From assembly GCF_040096355.1 (NCBI RefSeq), contig NZ_JBBMEX010000001.1, forward strand, positions 62,001-126,000: a stretch of DNA of 64,000 nucleotides, written 5' to 3'. This DNA is from Maccoyibacter intestinihominis (lineage in GTDB: Bacteria > Bacillota > Clostridia > Lachnospirales > Lachnospiraceae). The notes under the pieces were generated by a model, which worked only from the letters and a program-made list of their open reading frames with translations, was not told the DNA's origin and searched no databases. How positions within the stretch are numbered: position 1 is the stretch's first letter; each line of letters starts with the position of its first letter. Positions 42,922 to 51,745 of this stretch are shown here, in pieces. A program made the position numbers and the translations under genes.

Positions 42922-43917
42922 AATATTTTTGATGAGGATCGAAATGCTTCCATCTTCATTTGTGATAAATTCAATGCTGTCCCCACTTCGGTACTGTTCC
43001 ATAGGGATTTTGATCTCTACACCGGTATCGGTAGAGAGGCATTGCTTTTCATAGCGTTTTAAGGTGGCAGTATTCTGTGGAGTGATCTCTGCTTCGGAGA
43101 TGTTATATTTTTCTAACTTCTCTGTGACCTCTTCGCGGAATTCCGGTTTTTCAGGAAAGACCTTATCTAAGACATCGGGAATGGAGAGCGTACCTTCCTC
43201 TTCTAATTCCGTATAGATGATATTTTTAGTGTTCATGGAAGCCGCATACTGTTCCTCTTCATCAAAATATTTTTTCTGGACCTTGTCAATTTCTTTGGTG
43301 ACAATGGACAGCTTGGATTTAGAACTTAAAGAACCATGACATCCTAAAAAAAGTGAAGAGAAGTAGTTGGTCTTTGTACCGTTGACATCATACTTCTTTT
43401 CAATCAACTGGATCTGATAGTCGGTCAGGTTGATGACTGCCGCTTCGGTCAGTTTCTGGCTCTCATTTGGCAGGATGGCTTTGAATTTTATGATATCATT
43501 GGTATTGCCAAAAGCGTCAGAATCTGTATGGTGTGTATAGGAGGTTTTGTAATTCATTTTTAAAAGTGCAAGATAGGTGTTTTCATTTGCACTAAAATGG
43601 CAGATAATAAAGTCAGCCGGCGGAATGTCGATATTCTGGTTCATGATCGTAAAAAGATGAGTCGAAATATCCTGACTGACTTTGACAAATCCATGTTCTT
43701 CTAAGTCATCTAAGTATCCGCGGACAACGGAATCCTCAGAAAAAGAGCAGGATTTCAAATCATCACCGGAGGTGATCTTTGCAATATGAGCTTTTATAAA
43801 ATCAGCAAAGTCGGAGCCGTGTTCTAATTCCGTATCAGACAGAACCGGCATTCCAACCGTTGAATCTAAAATATGTACGATCGTATTTTTTAAATAAATA
43901 TCTTCTTGTCTTATCAT
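42898..43917 (-). CDS. Nucleoid-associated protein (NdpA/YejK family)
   Basis: The ATG at 43917 follows AAAGGAG and gives ~339 residues; the upstream in-frame extension is leader. The sequence fits the PF04245 37-kDa nucleoid-associated protein family in its overall pattern (N-terminal helices, LDSTVGMPVLSDTELEHG, FLGCHGSLSSKSK in the middle, and a charged C terminus). It is often annotated in Lachnospiraceae. Assignment is by recognition of the family and is moderately confident. It is convergent with the GGDEF-EAL gene. Confidence 0.72.
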   Translation of the reverse strand: MIRQEDIYLKNTIVHILDSTVGMPVLSDTELEHGSDFADFIKAHIAKITSGDDLKSCSFSEDSVVRGYLDDLEEHGFVKVSQDISTHLFTIMNQNIDIPPADFIICHFSANENTYLALLKMNYKTSYTHHTDSDAFGNTNDIIKFKAILPNESQKLTEAAVINLTDYQIQLIEKKYDVNGTKTNYFSSLFLGCHGSLSSKSKLSIVTKEIDKVQKKYFDEEEQYAASMNTKNIIYTELEEEGTLSIPDVLDKVFPEKPEFREEVTEKLEKYNISEAEITPQNTATLKRYEKQCLSTDTGVEIKIPMEQYRSGDSIEFITNEDGSISILIKNIGHITSKM

Positions 43918-44049
43918 GTTTGTACTCCTTTCTAACAAACTATAGCATAGAAAAAGAGACAACGTCAAATGGCAGACAGTGACAGATAAGGACGAGAAAT
44001 CAATGCAGGAGATAAGGTAAGAGATAAAGATAAGAAAGGTTTATGATAG

Positions 44050-45798
44050 ATGAAAAAGTTACTGGTATTTTTAAGAGATTACAAAAAGGAAAGTGTATTA
44101 GCACCGCTGTTTAAGCTGTTAGAAGCATCATTTGAACTGTTTGTGCCGTTAGTCATGGCGAAGATCATCGATGTCGGTATCGGAACGGGAGATAACAGCT
44201 ATGTGTTAAAAATGTGTGGGGTGCTGATCCTTTTGGCATTTATCGGACTGACCTGTGCGATTACCGCCCAGTATTTTGCGGCAAAGGCAGCCGTCGGATT
44301 TGCGACAAAACTGCGTCATGCATTGTTTGAACATATTCAAAAGCTGTCTTTTGACGAACTCGACAGGGTAGGAACGTCAACACTGATCACAAGGATGACC
44401 AGTGACATCAATCAGGTGCAGTCGGGAGTGAATATGGTACTGCGGTTGTTTTTACGTTCGCCGTTTATCGTATTTGGAGCGATGGTCATGGCATTTACCA
44501 TTGACGTCAAAGCGGCGTTGATCTTCGTTGTAACGATCCCGGCATTGTCCGTTGTGGTCTTTGGAATTATGTATGTCAGTATCCCACTCTTTAAAAAAGT
44601 ACAGTCAGGACTTGATGAAGTGCTTTCGCTGACCAGAGAAAATTTAGAGGGCAGCAGAGGGATCCGGGCATTCAGGAAAGAGCAGGAAGAGACGGCACAG
44701 TTTGAGCAGAAAAACGGTCTGTTAACGGGAATGCAGCTTCATGTAGGAAAGATCTCGGCCCTGATGAATCCACTGACCTATATCATTATTAATTTCGCGA
44801 TTGTAGCATTGATCTGGCAGGGCGGGCTCCGCGTAAATGTAGGAGCGATCACACAGGGGGAAGTCGTTGCATTAGTCAACTATATGTCACAGATCTTAGT
44901 AGAGCTTGTAAAACTTGCAAACCTGATCGTTACGGTTAATAAGTCTGTTGCCTGCGGAAACCGTATCGCACAGGTATTAGAGATGGAATCCTCTATGGAG
45001 GATGGTACACTTGAGATCGGAGAAAATTTCTCGGAGCAGGAAATGCAGGGGAAAAAGTCGGTGGTTTCCTTTGAAGATGTGGCGATGTGCTACCAGGGTT
45101 CTAAAGAGGATGCCATTACACACATTTCCTTTACGGCAGGGGCTGGTGAGACGATTGGAATTATCGGCGGAACCGGTTCGGGAAAATCCACGGTGGTCAA
45201 TCTGATCCCAAGATTCTATGATGCCTCGGCGGGGCAGGTGTGCTTTTTAGGACAGGATGTACGAAAGTACCGGAGAAAAGAGCTGCGCGACCAGATTGGG
45301 ATCGTACCGCAAAAGGCAGTGCTGTTTGCGGGAACGGTCCGTGAGAATATGCAGTGGGGAAAGAAAGATGCAACCGATGAAGAAATCTGGGAGGCATTAA
45401 AAACGGCACAGGCAGAAGAGTTTATCCGTGCGAAAGAAGGAGGTCTGGATGCGAATATCGAACAGGGAGGACGCAATCTTTCCGGCGGTCAGAGGCAGAG
45501 ACTTACGATCGCAAGAGCATTGGTAAAAAAACCAAGGGTTCTGATCTTAGATGATAGTGCTTCGGCACTGGACTATGCCACGGATGCGGCACTGCGAAAA
45601 GCCATCCGTCAGATGGAGGGAGCACCGACGGTATTTATTGTTTCACAGAGGACTTCATCTTTGATGAGTGCCGACCGGATATTGGTATTAGATGACGGAG
45701 AGGCAACCGGCTACGGTACACATGAGGAATTGTTAAAAAATTGTCAGACTTACCGTGAGATCTACAACTCCCAATATGGAAAGAAGGAGGAAGCATAA
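44050..45798 (+). CDS. ABC exporter half-transporter, degenerate-site subunit
   Basis: The 582-residue half-transporter has six N-terminal helices and a C-terminal ATPase (Walker A GGTGSGKST, signature LSGGQRQR). Walker B ends ILDDSASALD, with Asp in place of the catalytic Glu. In heterodimeric exporters such as TM287/288 and LmrCD, one subunit carries this change. The next gene, overlapping by one base, supplies the intact Walker B. Substrates are probably drugs or lipids. The gene pair has its own short intergenic leader (43969-44049) with no clear promoter. Confidence 0.93.
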   Translation: MKKLLVFLRDYKKESVLAPLFKLLEASFELFVPLVMAKIIDVGIGTGDNSYVLKMCGVLILLAFIGLTCAITAQYFAAKAAVGFATKLRHALFEHIQKLSFDELDRVGTSTLITRMTSDINQVQSGVNMVLRLFLRSPFIVFGAMVMAFTIDVKAALIFVVTIPALSVVVFGIMYVSIPLFKKVQSGLDEVLSLTRENLEGSRGIRAFRKEQEETAQFEQKNGLLTGMQLHVGKISALMNPLTYIIINFAIVALIWQGGLRVNVGAITQGEVVALVNYMSQILVELVKLANLIVTVNKSVACGNRIAQVLEMESSMEDGTLEIGENFSEQEMQGKKSVVSFEDVAMCYQGSKEDAITHISFTAGAGETIGIIGGTGSGKSTVVNLIPRFYDASAGQVCFLGQDVRKYRRKELRDQIGIVPQKAVLFAGTVRENMQWGKKDATDEEIWEALKTAQAEEFIRAKEGGLDANIEQGGRNLSGGQRQRLTIARALVKKPRVLILDDSASALDYATDAALRKAIRQMEGAPTVFIVSQRTSSLMSADRILVLDDGEATGYGTHEELLKNCQTYREIYNSQYGKKEEA

Positions 45799-47555
45799 TG
45801 GAGAAAAAAGAAAAACGTCAAAAGCAGAAAGAGACTTTTAAAAAGGTACTCCGTTATATTAAAAAATACTGGTTTTATCTGATCCTTTCTATATTGTTAG
45901 CGGTAATTACGGTAGTGCTCACACTTTACATTCCGATTTTGATCGGTGATGCAGTAGATGAAATTGTCGGAGCAGGTCATGTGGATTTTGCAGCGATCTT
46001 TGTGATCTTAAAGCGGATGGCAGTTGTGATCTTAGCAACGGCAGCTGCCCAGTGGGTCATGAATCTTTGCAACAATAAGATGACCTATGGAGTTGTGCAG
46101 GATATCCGCAATGAAGCATTTCAAAAGATTGAAAGTCTGCCGATTTCCTATTTGGATGCTCATTCCCACGGAGACATGGTCAGCCGTATTATTGCGGACG
46201 TAGACCAGTTTGCCGATGGACTTTTGATGGGATTCACACAGTTTTTTACCGGAGTTATGACAATCGTAGGAACACTGCTTTTTATGCTGAGCGTCAATGC
46301 AGGAATTACTTTAGTCGTGGTAGGGATCACACCGCTTTCTTTTGTGGTCGCAGGATTTATTGCAAAACGGACATTTTCCATGTTCCAGTTGCAGTCAGAG
46401 ACCAGAGGCGAGCAGACTTCTTTAGTCGATGAGATGGTAGGCAATCAGAAGATCGTGCAGGCATTTGGACATGAAAAAGAGGCATTAGAGAGATTTGATG
46501 AGATCAACGGACGTTTAGAAAAAGCGTCTCTGCGGGCTATTTTTTATTCAAGCACCACCAATCCATCCACCCGTTTTATCAATAGTTTAGTCTATGCGGG
46601 AGTTGGTGTTACAGGAGCATTGTTTGCCATACAGGGACGTTTGAGCGTCGGACAGCTGACCTGTTTTTTGAACTACGCAAATCAGTATACAAAACCGTTT
46701 AATGAGATTTCCGGCGTTGTAACAGAGCTGCAGAATGCATTGGCATGTGCGGCAAGGATATTTGAACTGATCGAAGAGGAGCCGGAAAAGCCAGATGCTA
46801 AGGATGCAGTTGTGTTAAACGAAGTAGACGGCAGTGTTGCGATGCAACATGTGTATTTTTCCTATCTGCCGAATCAGAAACTGATTGAAGATTTTAATCT
46901 GAACGTTCTGCCGGGACAAAGGGTGGCGATCGTCGGACCGACCGGATGTGGTAAGACCACGATGATCAATCTGCTGATGCGTTTTTACGATACGGACAGT
47001 GGTGAGATTGACGTAAGCGGTCATCCGATCACGGAGATTACCAGAGACAGTCTTCGTGCTTCCTATGGAATGGTTTTACAGGAAACCTGGTTAAAACATG
47101 CGACGATCCGGGAGAATATTGCCATGGGAAAACCGGAGGCAACGAAAGAGGAGATCATCGAGGCGGCAAAGGCTTCCCATGCCCACGGTTTTATCAAACG
47201 TCTGCCGGAGGGATATGATACGGTCTTAGGAGAAGACGGAGGAAGTCTCTCGCAGGGACAAAAGCAGCTTTTATGTATTGCAAGAGTCATGCTTTGCCTG
47301 CCACCGATGCTGATCTTAGACGAAGCAACTTCTTCGATCGATACCAGAACGGAATTGAAGATCCAGAATGCATTTGCAAAAATGATGGAGGGAAGGACGA
47401 GCTTTATTGTCGCACACCGTCTGTCTACAATTCAGGAGGCTGATGTGATCCTGGTCATGAAAGACGGAAAAATTATTGAAAAGGGAAATCATGAGGAACT
47501 TTTAGCAGCAGGCGGCTTCTATGCAACATTGTATCAGAGCCAGTTTGCCGTATAA
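45798..47555 (+). CDS. ABC exporter half-transporter, catalytic-site subunit
   Basis: This 585-residue partner has six helices and an ATPase with Walker A GPTGCGKTT, an altered signature LSQGQKQLL, intact Walker B LILDEATSSID and the His switch VAHRLS. Its signature motif (Q for G at the third position) pairs with the degenerate site, while its Glu serves the canonical site, as in asymmetric heterodimers. The start ATG overlaps the stop of the previous gene (TAATG). Confidence 0.93.
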   Translation: MEKKEKRQKQKETFKKVLRYIKKYWFYLILSILLAVITVVLTLYIPILIGDAVDEIVGAGHVDFAAIFVILKRMAVVILATAAAQWVMNLCNNKMTYGVVQDIRNEAFQKIESLPISYLDAHSHGDMVSRIIADVDQFADGLLMGFTQFFTGVMTIVGTLLFMLSVNAGITLVVVGITPLSFVVAGFIAKRTFSMFQLQSETRGEQTSLVDEMVGNQKIVQAFGHEKEALERFDEINGRLEKASLRAIFYSSTTNPSTRFINSLVYAGVGVTGALFAIQGRLSVGQLTCFLNYANQYTKPFNEISGVVTELQNALACAARIFELIEEEPEKPDAKDAVVLNEVDGSVAMQHVYFSYLPNQKLIEDFNLNVLPGQRVAIVGPTGCGKTTMINLLMRFYDTDSGEIDVSGHPITEITRDSLRASYGMVLQETWLKHATIRENIAMGKPEATKEEIIEAAKASHAHGFIKRLPEGYDTVLGEDGGSLSQGQKQLLCIARVMLCLPPMLILDEATSSIDTRTELKIQNAFAKMMEGRTSFIVAHRLSTIQEADVILVMKDGKIIEKGNHEELLAAGGFYATLYQSQFAV

Positions 47556-47599
47556 AAAGGGAAAGTACAGACACAGATAGAAATAGGAGAACAACTAAA

Positions 47600-48352
47600 A
47601 TGTTGACACAATTTGCAAGGACAGAATTATTACTTGGGAAAGAGGCAATGGAAAAACTAAAAAATTCCAGAGTTGCGGTATTTGGAGTAGGCGGAGTCGG
47701 AGGCTATGTCTGTGAGGCATTGGTCCGAAGCGGAGTCGGAGCATTTGATCTGATTGATGATGATAAGGTCTGCCTGACAAATCTCAACCGGCAGATTATT
47801 GCAACAAGAAAGACGGTTGGAAGATATAAGACAGAGGTTATGAAGGAGCGTATCTTAGAGATCAATCCCGATGCGGATGTCAGACTGCATCAGTGTTTCT
47901 TTTTGCCGGAAAATTCTGCTGATTTCCCATTTGAGGAGTACGATTATGTCGTAGATGCGGTAGATACCGTAACAGCTAAAATCGAACTTGTCATGAAATG
48001 TCAGGAAATGAATGTGCCGATTATCAGCAGTATGGGAGCCGGAAATAAGTTAGATGCCAGCAGATTTCAGGTGGCGGATATTTATAAGACCAAAGTGTGC
48101 CCGTTAGCAAAAGTCATGCGAAGGGAATTAAAAAAACGCGGTGTGAAAAAATTAAAGGTGGTCTATTCCGAGGAACAGCCGACAAGACCGATAGAAGATA
48201 TGGCGATCAGCTGCAGAACGAACTGTATCTGCCCACCGGGAGCAGAGCATAAGTGTACGGAGCGTCGGGATATACCGGGCAGTGTGGCATTTGTGCCGTC
48301 TGTAGCGGGACTGATCATTGCCGGAGAGGTCGTAAAAGATCTGTGCCGATAA
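47600..48352 (+). CDS. tcdA: tRNA threonylcarbamoyladenosine dehydratase (TcdA/ThiF family)
   Basis: The 250-residue E1-like enzyme converts t6A37 to the cyclic ct6A in tRNAs. It has the ATP-binding glycine motif (VFGVGGVGGYVCEALVRSGV), the DDDKVCLTNLNRQ loop, DAVDTVTAKIELV, and the TcdA-type C-terminal part (SMGAGNKLDASRFQVADI). It starts 44 bases after the ABC exporter and ends before a bidirectional terminator. Conservative reading: ThiF family, TcdA subgroup. Confidence 0.9.
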   Translation: MLTQFARTELLLGKEAMEKLKNSRVAVFGVGGVGGYVCEALVRSGVGAFDLIDDDKVCLTNLNRQIIATRKTVGRYKTEVMKERILEINPDADVRLHQCFFLPENSADFPFEEYDYVVDAVDTVTAKIELVMKCQEMNVPIISSMGAGNKLDASRFQVADIYKTKVCPLAKVMRRELKKRGVKKLKVVYSEEQPTRPIEDMAISCRTNCICPPGAEHKCTERRDIPGSVAFVPSVAGLIIAGEVVKDLCR

Positions 48353-48463
48353 CTGATAGAGCAATATATAATAAAGAATGGAATAAGAAAGTAATAAAAA
48401 ACGGAATAATAAAAAAGCGATTGCAGGAATTTAAGCAATATAGAAAAACAGAGGATTATACAG

Positions 48464-48490
48464 AAAAAGCCTTGAAAATCAAGGCTTTTT
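48464..48490. terminator. Bidirectional terminator between tcdA and tRNA-Leu
   Basis: AAAAAGCCTTG (48464-48474) and CAAGGCTTTTT (48480-48490) form a perfect 11-bp stem with U-runs on both strands. It serves tcdA (+) and the tRNA-Leu (-). Confidence 0.9.
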
Positions 48491-48502
48491 CTTAAAAAAT
48501 AA

Positions 48503-48586
48503 TGCGGAAGATGGGACTTGAACCCACACGACATTGCTGCCACAAGATCCTTAGTCTTGCTCGTCTGCCAATTCCGACACTTCCGC
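48503..48586 (-). tRNA. tRNA-Leu (anticodon AAG)
   Basis: The 84-nt class II tRNA has acceptor GCGGAAG/CTTCCGC plus A73, a D-arm with GAATTGGCAGACGA, anticodon stem CAAGA/TCTTG with loop CTAAGGA (anticodon AAG), a long variable arm and T-loop TTCAAGT. The 3' CCA is not encoded. The divergent tRNA-Leu(CAG) lies 180 bases away. Confidence 0.93.
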
Positions 48587-48766
48587 ATTCATTATGAAAA
48601 TGAAATGTCATTCACGCGACTGTTCAATAATAGCAAATGTTTTCCAAATTGTCAATGCAGTTTTGCACATTTTTTAAAAAAAATTGTAGAAATTATTTTT
48701 ATTTTTCTATTGACTTCTTATAGAAAAACAGATACAATAATTTTTGTCAGTTTTGAACTGAGCCAT

Positions 48767-48850
48767 GCAGGAGTGGCGGAATTGGCAGACGCGCAGGCTT
48801 CAGGTGCCTGTGGTAGCAATATCGTGTGGGTTCAAGTCCCATCTCCTGCA
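48767..48850 (+). tRNA. tRNA-Leu (anticodon CAG)
   Basis: The 84-nt class II tRNA has acceptor GCAGGAG/CTCCTGC plus A73, anticodon stem CAGGC/GCCTG with loop TTCAGGT (anticodon CAG), a long variable arm and T-arm GTGGG/CCCAT. CCA is not encoded. A TTGACT...ACAATA-like promoter lies just upstream (about 48712-48738). Confidence 0.94.
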
Positions 48851-48852
48851 TT

Positions 48853-48888
48853 AAGCCTTGTAGGTATGAGTATCTACAAGGCTTTTTT
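48853..48888 (+). terminator. Terminator of tRNA-Leu (CAG)
   Basis: AAGCCTTGTAG (48853-48863) pairs with CTACAAGGCTT (48874-48884) and is followed by a T6 run. Confidence 0.9.
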
Positions 48889-49057
48889 GATGTTATAAGA
48901 AAATACAAAATAAAATTTTTTGTATCCGTTAGTATTTCCATATAGAAAAAATCTATAGGCAGTGGTAAGGGATAAGTATTACCTCTTTTTTTCGGGATAT
49001 CTTATAATACATGCAACAGGTCTTAGAAGATCAAATACGAAAAAAGCAGGTGATAAC

Positions 49058-49282
49058 ATGAAACAAATCGTATGTTTTGGCGATTAGAATACCTATGGGC
49101 TGATTCCGGGCACGACAGATCGTTATGACTGGAATACAAGGTGGACAGGAATTGTAGGAGAGGAAATGAGCAGACAGGGGTATCTGGTACAGGAAGAAGG
49201 TCTGTGCGGAAGAACCACGATCTTTGATGATCCTTCATTTCATCTAAAATTTCATAAAAACGACAGAGATACGTTTTGGTAA
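49058..49282 (+). pseudogene. SGNH/GDSL hydrolase remnant
   Basis: Reading from ATG 49058 gives MKQIVCFGD, then a TAG, then NTYGLIPGT...RWTGIVGEEM and GLCGRTTIFDDPS, ending at 49282. The family's first motif is FGDSNTYG, so the catalytic Ser codon itself is a stop here. Only the first ~75 of ~200 residues remain; the C-terminal Asp-x-x-His part is gone. A ribosome site (GCAGGTGA) is still present. The 160 bases after it contain nothing I can assign. Confidence 0.75.
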
Positions 49283-49477
49283 CGGAACTGAATTGCTGTT
49301 GCTGTATATAGAAACGTCCTTTTTAGTAATACCTTTTTCGTTATAGTATATGATAGTGTTCCTAAAAGATACTTCTCAAATTCCTGCAAAAATCATTGAA
49401 ACATATAAAATCACTGGGTATAATAAAGAATATATGACAAATGAATGAAAACAGCAGGAAAGGATACAGGACAGACA

Positions 49478-50641
49478 ATGGAAGATTACGAAATATCCGT
49501 ACAGGAGTTATCAAAACGTGATGCAGACAGCTATATTCTGATCGATATCCGGGATGACAGCTCCTATTCCTATGGAAATATACCGGGAAGCCTTCATGTG
49601 CCAAAGGATATCTTAGAGGCTGATTATGAAAAATATAAGGACAAACCTTTGATCTTATACTGTAAAAAAGGTGAGACAAGTGCCGAAACAGTGCAGTTTT
49701 TAAAAGAGAAAAATATCGAGGCAAAAAGTCTCAAAGGCGGCTATCTTGCATGGCTGATGGAAAGCATGAAGCAGGAAGAAGAGCAGCAGGATGTGTACTT
49801 AGACATTGAGCAGAGCATCAGAAAGAAGTTTAAAAAGAGTATTTGGTGCAAATTTACAAAAGCAGTAAGAGAGTATGAGCTGGTCAAGGAGGGCGATAAA
49901 ATCGCGGTATGTATTTCCGGCGGAAAAGATTCCATGCTGATGGCAAAGTTGTTTCAGGAACTGCAAAGACACAACCGTTTTCCGTTTGAGGTAACATTTT
50001 TAGTCATGGACCCTGGTTACAGCAAAGAGAACCGACAGATCATAGAGAACAATGCGAAAAAGCTGCATATTCCGTTGATGATCTTTGAGTCCGATATCTT
50101 TGAGGCGGTGCTCCATGTTGAAAAATCACCGTGTTATCTGTGTGCAAGAATGCGTCGGGGACATCTCTATGCAAAGGCAAAAGAACTTGGATGCAACAAG
50201 ATCGCATTAGGACACCACTATGATGACGTGATCGAAACGATTTTGATGGGAATGCTCTATGGCGCGCAGGTGCAGACAATGATGCCAAAGTTGCACAGTA
50301 CGAATTTTGAAGGAATGGAGCTAATCCGTCCGTTGTACTTAGTGAGAGAGGATGACATCAAAAAATGGAGAGATTATAATGACCTTCATTTTTTACAGTG
50401 CGCATGCAAATTTACGGAAACCTGTTCGATCGAGGGCGGAGACAGTTCGTCAAAACGAATGGAGATCAAACATCTGATACGGAACTTAAAAAAGACGAAC
50501 CCATTTGTGGAAGGAAATATTTTTAAAAGCGTGGAGAATGTGAATTTGAGCACCGTGATCGCCTACAAGCAGAACGGAGTGAAGCATCACTTTTTAGAAA
50601 GCTATGATGATGTTGCAGAAAGCAGGGATGTAAAGCAATGA
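49478..50641 (+). CDS. Rhodanese-domain / PP-loop (TtcA-like) fusion protein
   Basis: The ATG at 49478 starts at the rhodanese domain; the ATG at 49445 has no ribosome site. Residues ~1-95 are a rhodanese domain with the active-site Cys in LILYCKKGETSA. A PP-loop ATPase follows from ~145 (VCISGGKDSMLMAK) with CYLCARMRRG, GHHYDDVIET and a C-terminal CACKFTETC. These Cys pairs are those of TtcA-type enzymes that use a [4Fe-4S] cluster to thiolate tRNA C32. The rhodanese could supply persulfide sulfur directly. The fused arrangement is uncommon; the substrate is inference. The stop overlaps the next remnant's ATG. Confidence 0.82.
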   Translation: MEDYEISVQELSKRDADSYILIDIRDDSSYSYGNIPGSLHVPKDILEADYEKYKDKPLILYCKKGETSAETVQFLKEKNIEAKSLKGGYLAWLMESMKQEEEQQDVYLDIEQSIRKKFKKSIWCKFTKAVREYELVKEGDKIAVCISGGKDSMLMAKLFQELQRHNRFPFEVTFLVMDPGYSKENRQIIENNAKKLHIPLMIFESDIFEAVLHVEKSPCYLCARMRRGHLYAKAKELGCNKIALGHHYDDVIETILMGMLYGAQVQTMMPKLHSTNFEGMELIRPLYLVREDDIKKWRDYNDLHFLQCACKFTETCSIEGGDSSSKRMEIKHLIRNLKKTNPFVEGNIFKSVENVNLSTVIAYKQNGVKHHFLESYDDVAESRDVKQ

Positions 50642-50905
50642 ATTTTGAAAAGCTAAAAAACAGTCTGGTGGATACGATTGCAGAACAGCAGTTAAAAATA
50701 GGATATCAGAAAACTGTTTTGCAAATATTCCGATTGTGTCCATATTTTAAAAATGGAACATGAGGAATTTGATTACTGCTTCTATTTTGAAGATGGAAAG
50801 CCGGATGCATACAGATATTGTGTTGCGTTTGAAGAAGGACACGCCATTTATCACCGGTTTACGATCGAGGATTATGAGGAGTTTGGTTTTCGGAAGGGGG
50901 GAAAC
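50638..50905 (+). pseudogene. DUF3877-like gene remnant with internal deletion
   Basis: The ATG at 50638 overlaps the upstream stop. The first frame reads MNFEKLKNSLVDTIAEQQLK.IGYQKT and stops at 50763. A second frame from ~50741 resumes as HILKMEHEEFDYCFYFEDG ... IYHRFTIEDYEEFGF. From memory, both ends match the DUF3877 family of Clostridia (~180 residues), while about 100 residues in between are missing and the frames disagree. The second frame runs without a stop into the following EFR1 gene, so automatic annotation may call a falsely long EFR1 protein from 50753. Confidence 0.6.
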
Positions 50906-50908
50906 GAT

Positions 50909-51736
50909 ATGAAGATCAGCAGGGTGTGGGCAGTATATTTCAGTCCGACAGGAAACGTAAAAGAAGTGACAAACCTGATCGCAAAAAAATTGTCAGAGGA
51001 ACTGTCAGTGCCGCTAGAGCAGTGGAATTTTACACTTCCGGACAACCGGAAGTCTGCCAAGGCATTTGAAAAAGAGGATTTAGTCGTATTTGGGACACCG
51101 GTCTATGCGGGAAGAGTACCCAATAAGATATTACCATGGGTGCAGCAGGGATTTACAGGAGATCATACACCTATGGTACCGGTGGTTGTTTTTGGAAATC
51201 GCAATTTTGACGATGCCTTAATGGAGTTAAAGCAGGAGTTAGAAAAAAATGGATTTCTTGCAGCGGCAGGTGCGGCTGTGGCAAGCAGCCATGTGTTTTC
51301 GGATAAGATTGCACCGGGCAGACCGGATGCATCCGATCGGGCAGAAATTTTGACGTTTGCAGGAAAAGCTGCACAAAAGATCGCAGAAACAGACATCTTA
51401 CATACCGGATTACAGGTAGCGGGAAATGATCCCATAGGAGCGTATTATACACCGCTTGGAACCGATGGGAAGCCGGCAAAATTTTTAAAGGCAAAACCGA
51501 TCACAGAAATTTCAAAATGCAATGGCTGTGGAAGATGCAGTGAGGTCTGTCCGATGGGTTCTGTTGATGGTGAGGATGTGTCACAGGTCACGGGGATCTG
51601 TATTAAATGTCAGGCATGCATAAAGAGCTGCCCAAACGGAGCAAAATATTTCGCAGATGAAGCATTTTTGTCACATGTCAGGATGTTAGAAGAGCACTAT
51701 ACCGACAGGGCAGAGAATCGCTTTTTTACTCTATAA
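50909..51736 (+). CDS. EFR1-family ferredoxin/flavodoxin-fold protein
   Basis: The ATG at 50909 follows AAGGGGGGA and gives ~275 residues, the size of EFR1 proteins. Upstream in-frame sequence belongs to the DUF3877-like remnant. The N-terminal half is a flavodoxin-like domain (VYFSPTGNVKEV; VFGTPVYAGRVPNKILPW). The C-terminal half carries two [4Fe-4S] motifs (CNGCGRCSEVCPMG and CIKCQACIKSCPNG). It is a cytosolic electron carrier or reductase with unknown partner. The next gene is a ferredoxin-fused aldo/keto reductase, 9 bases on. Confidence 0.88.
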   Translation: MKISRVWAVYFSPTGNVKEVTNLIAKKLSEELSVPLEQWNFTLPDNRKSAKAFEKEDLVVFGTPVYAGRVPNKILPWVQQGFTGDHTPMVPVVVFGNRNFDDALMELKQELEKNGFLAAAGAAVASSHVFSDKIAPGRPDASDRAEILTFAGKAAQKIAETDILHTGLQVAGNDPIGAYYTPLGTDGKPAKFLKAKPITEISKCNGCGRCSEVCPMGSVDGEDVSQVTGICIKCQACIKSCPNGAKYFADEAFLSHVRMLEEHYTDRAENRFFTL

Positions 51737-51745
51737 GGAGAAATT

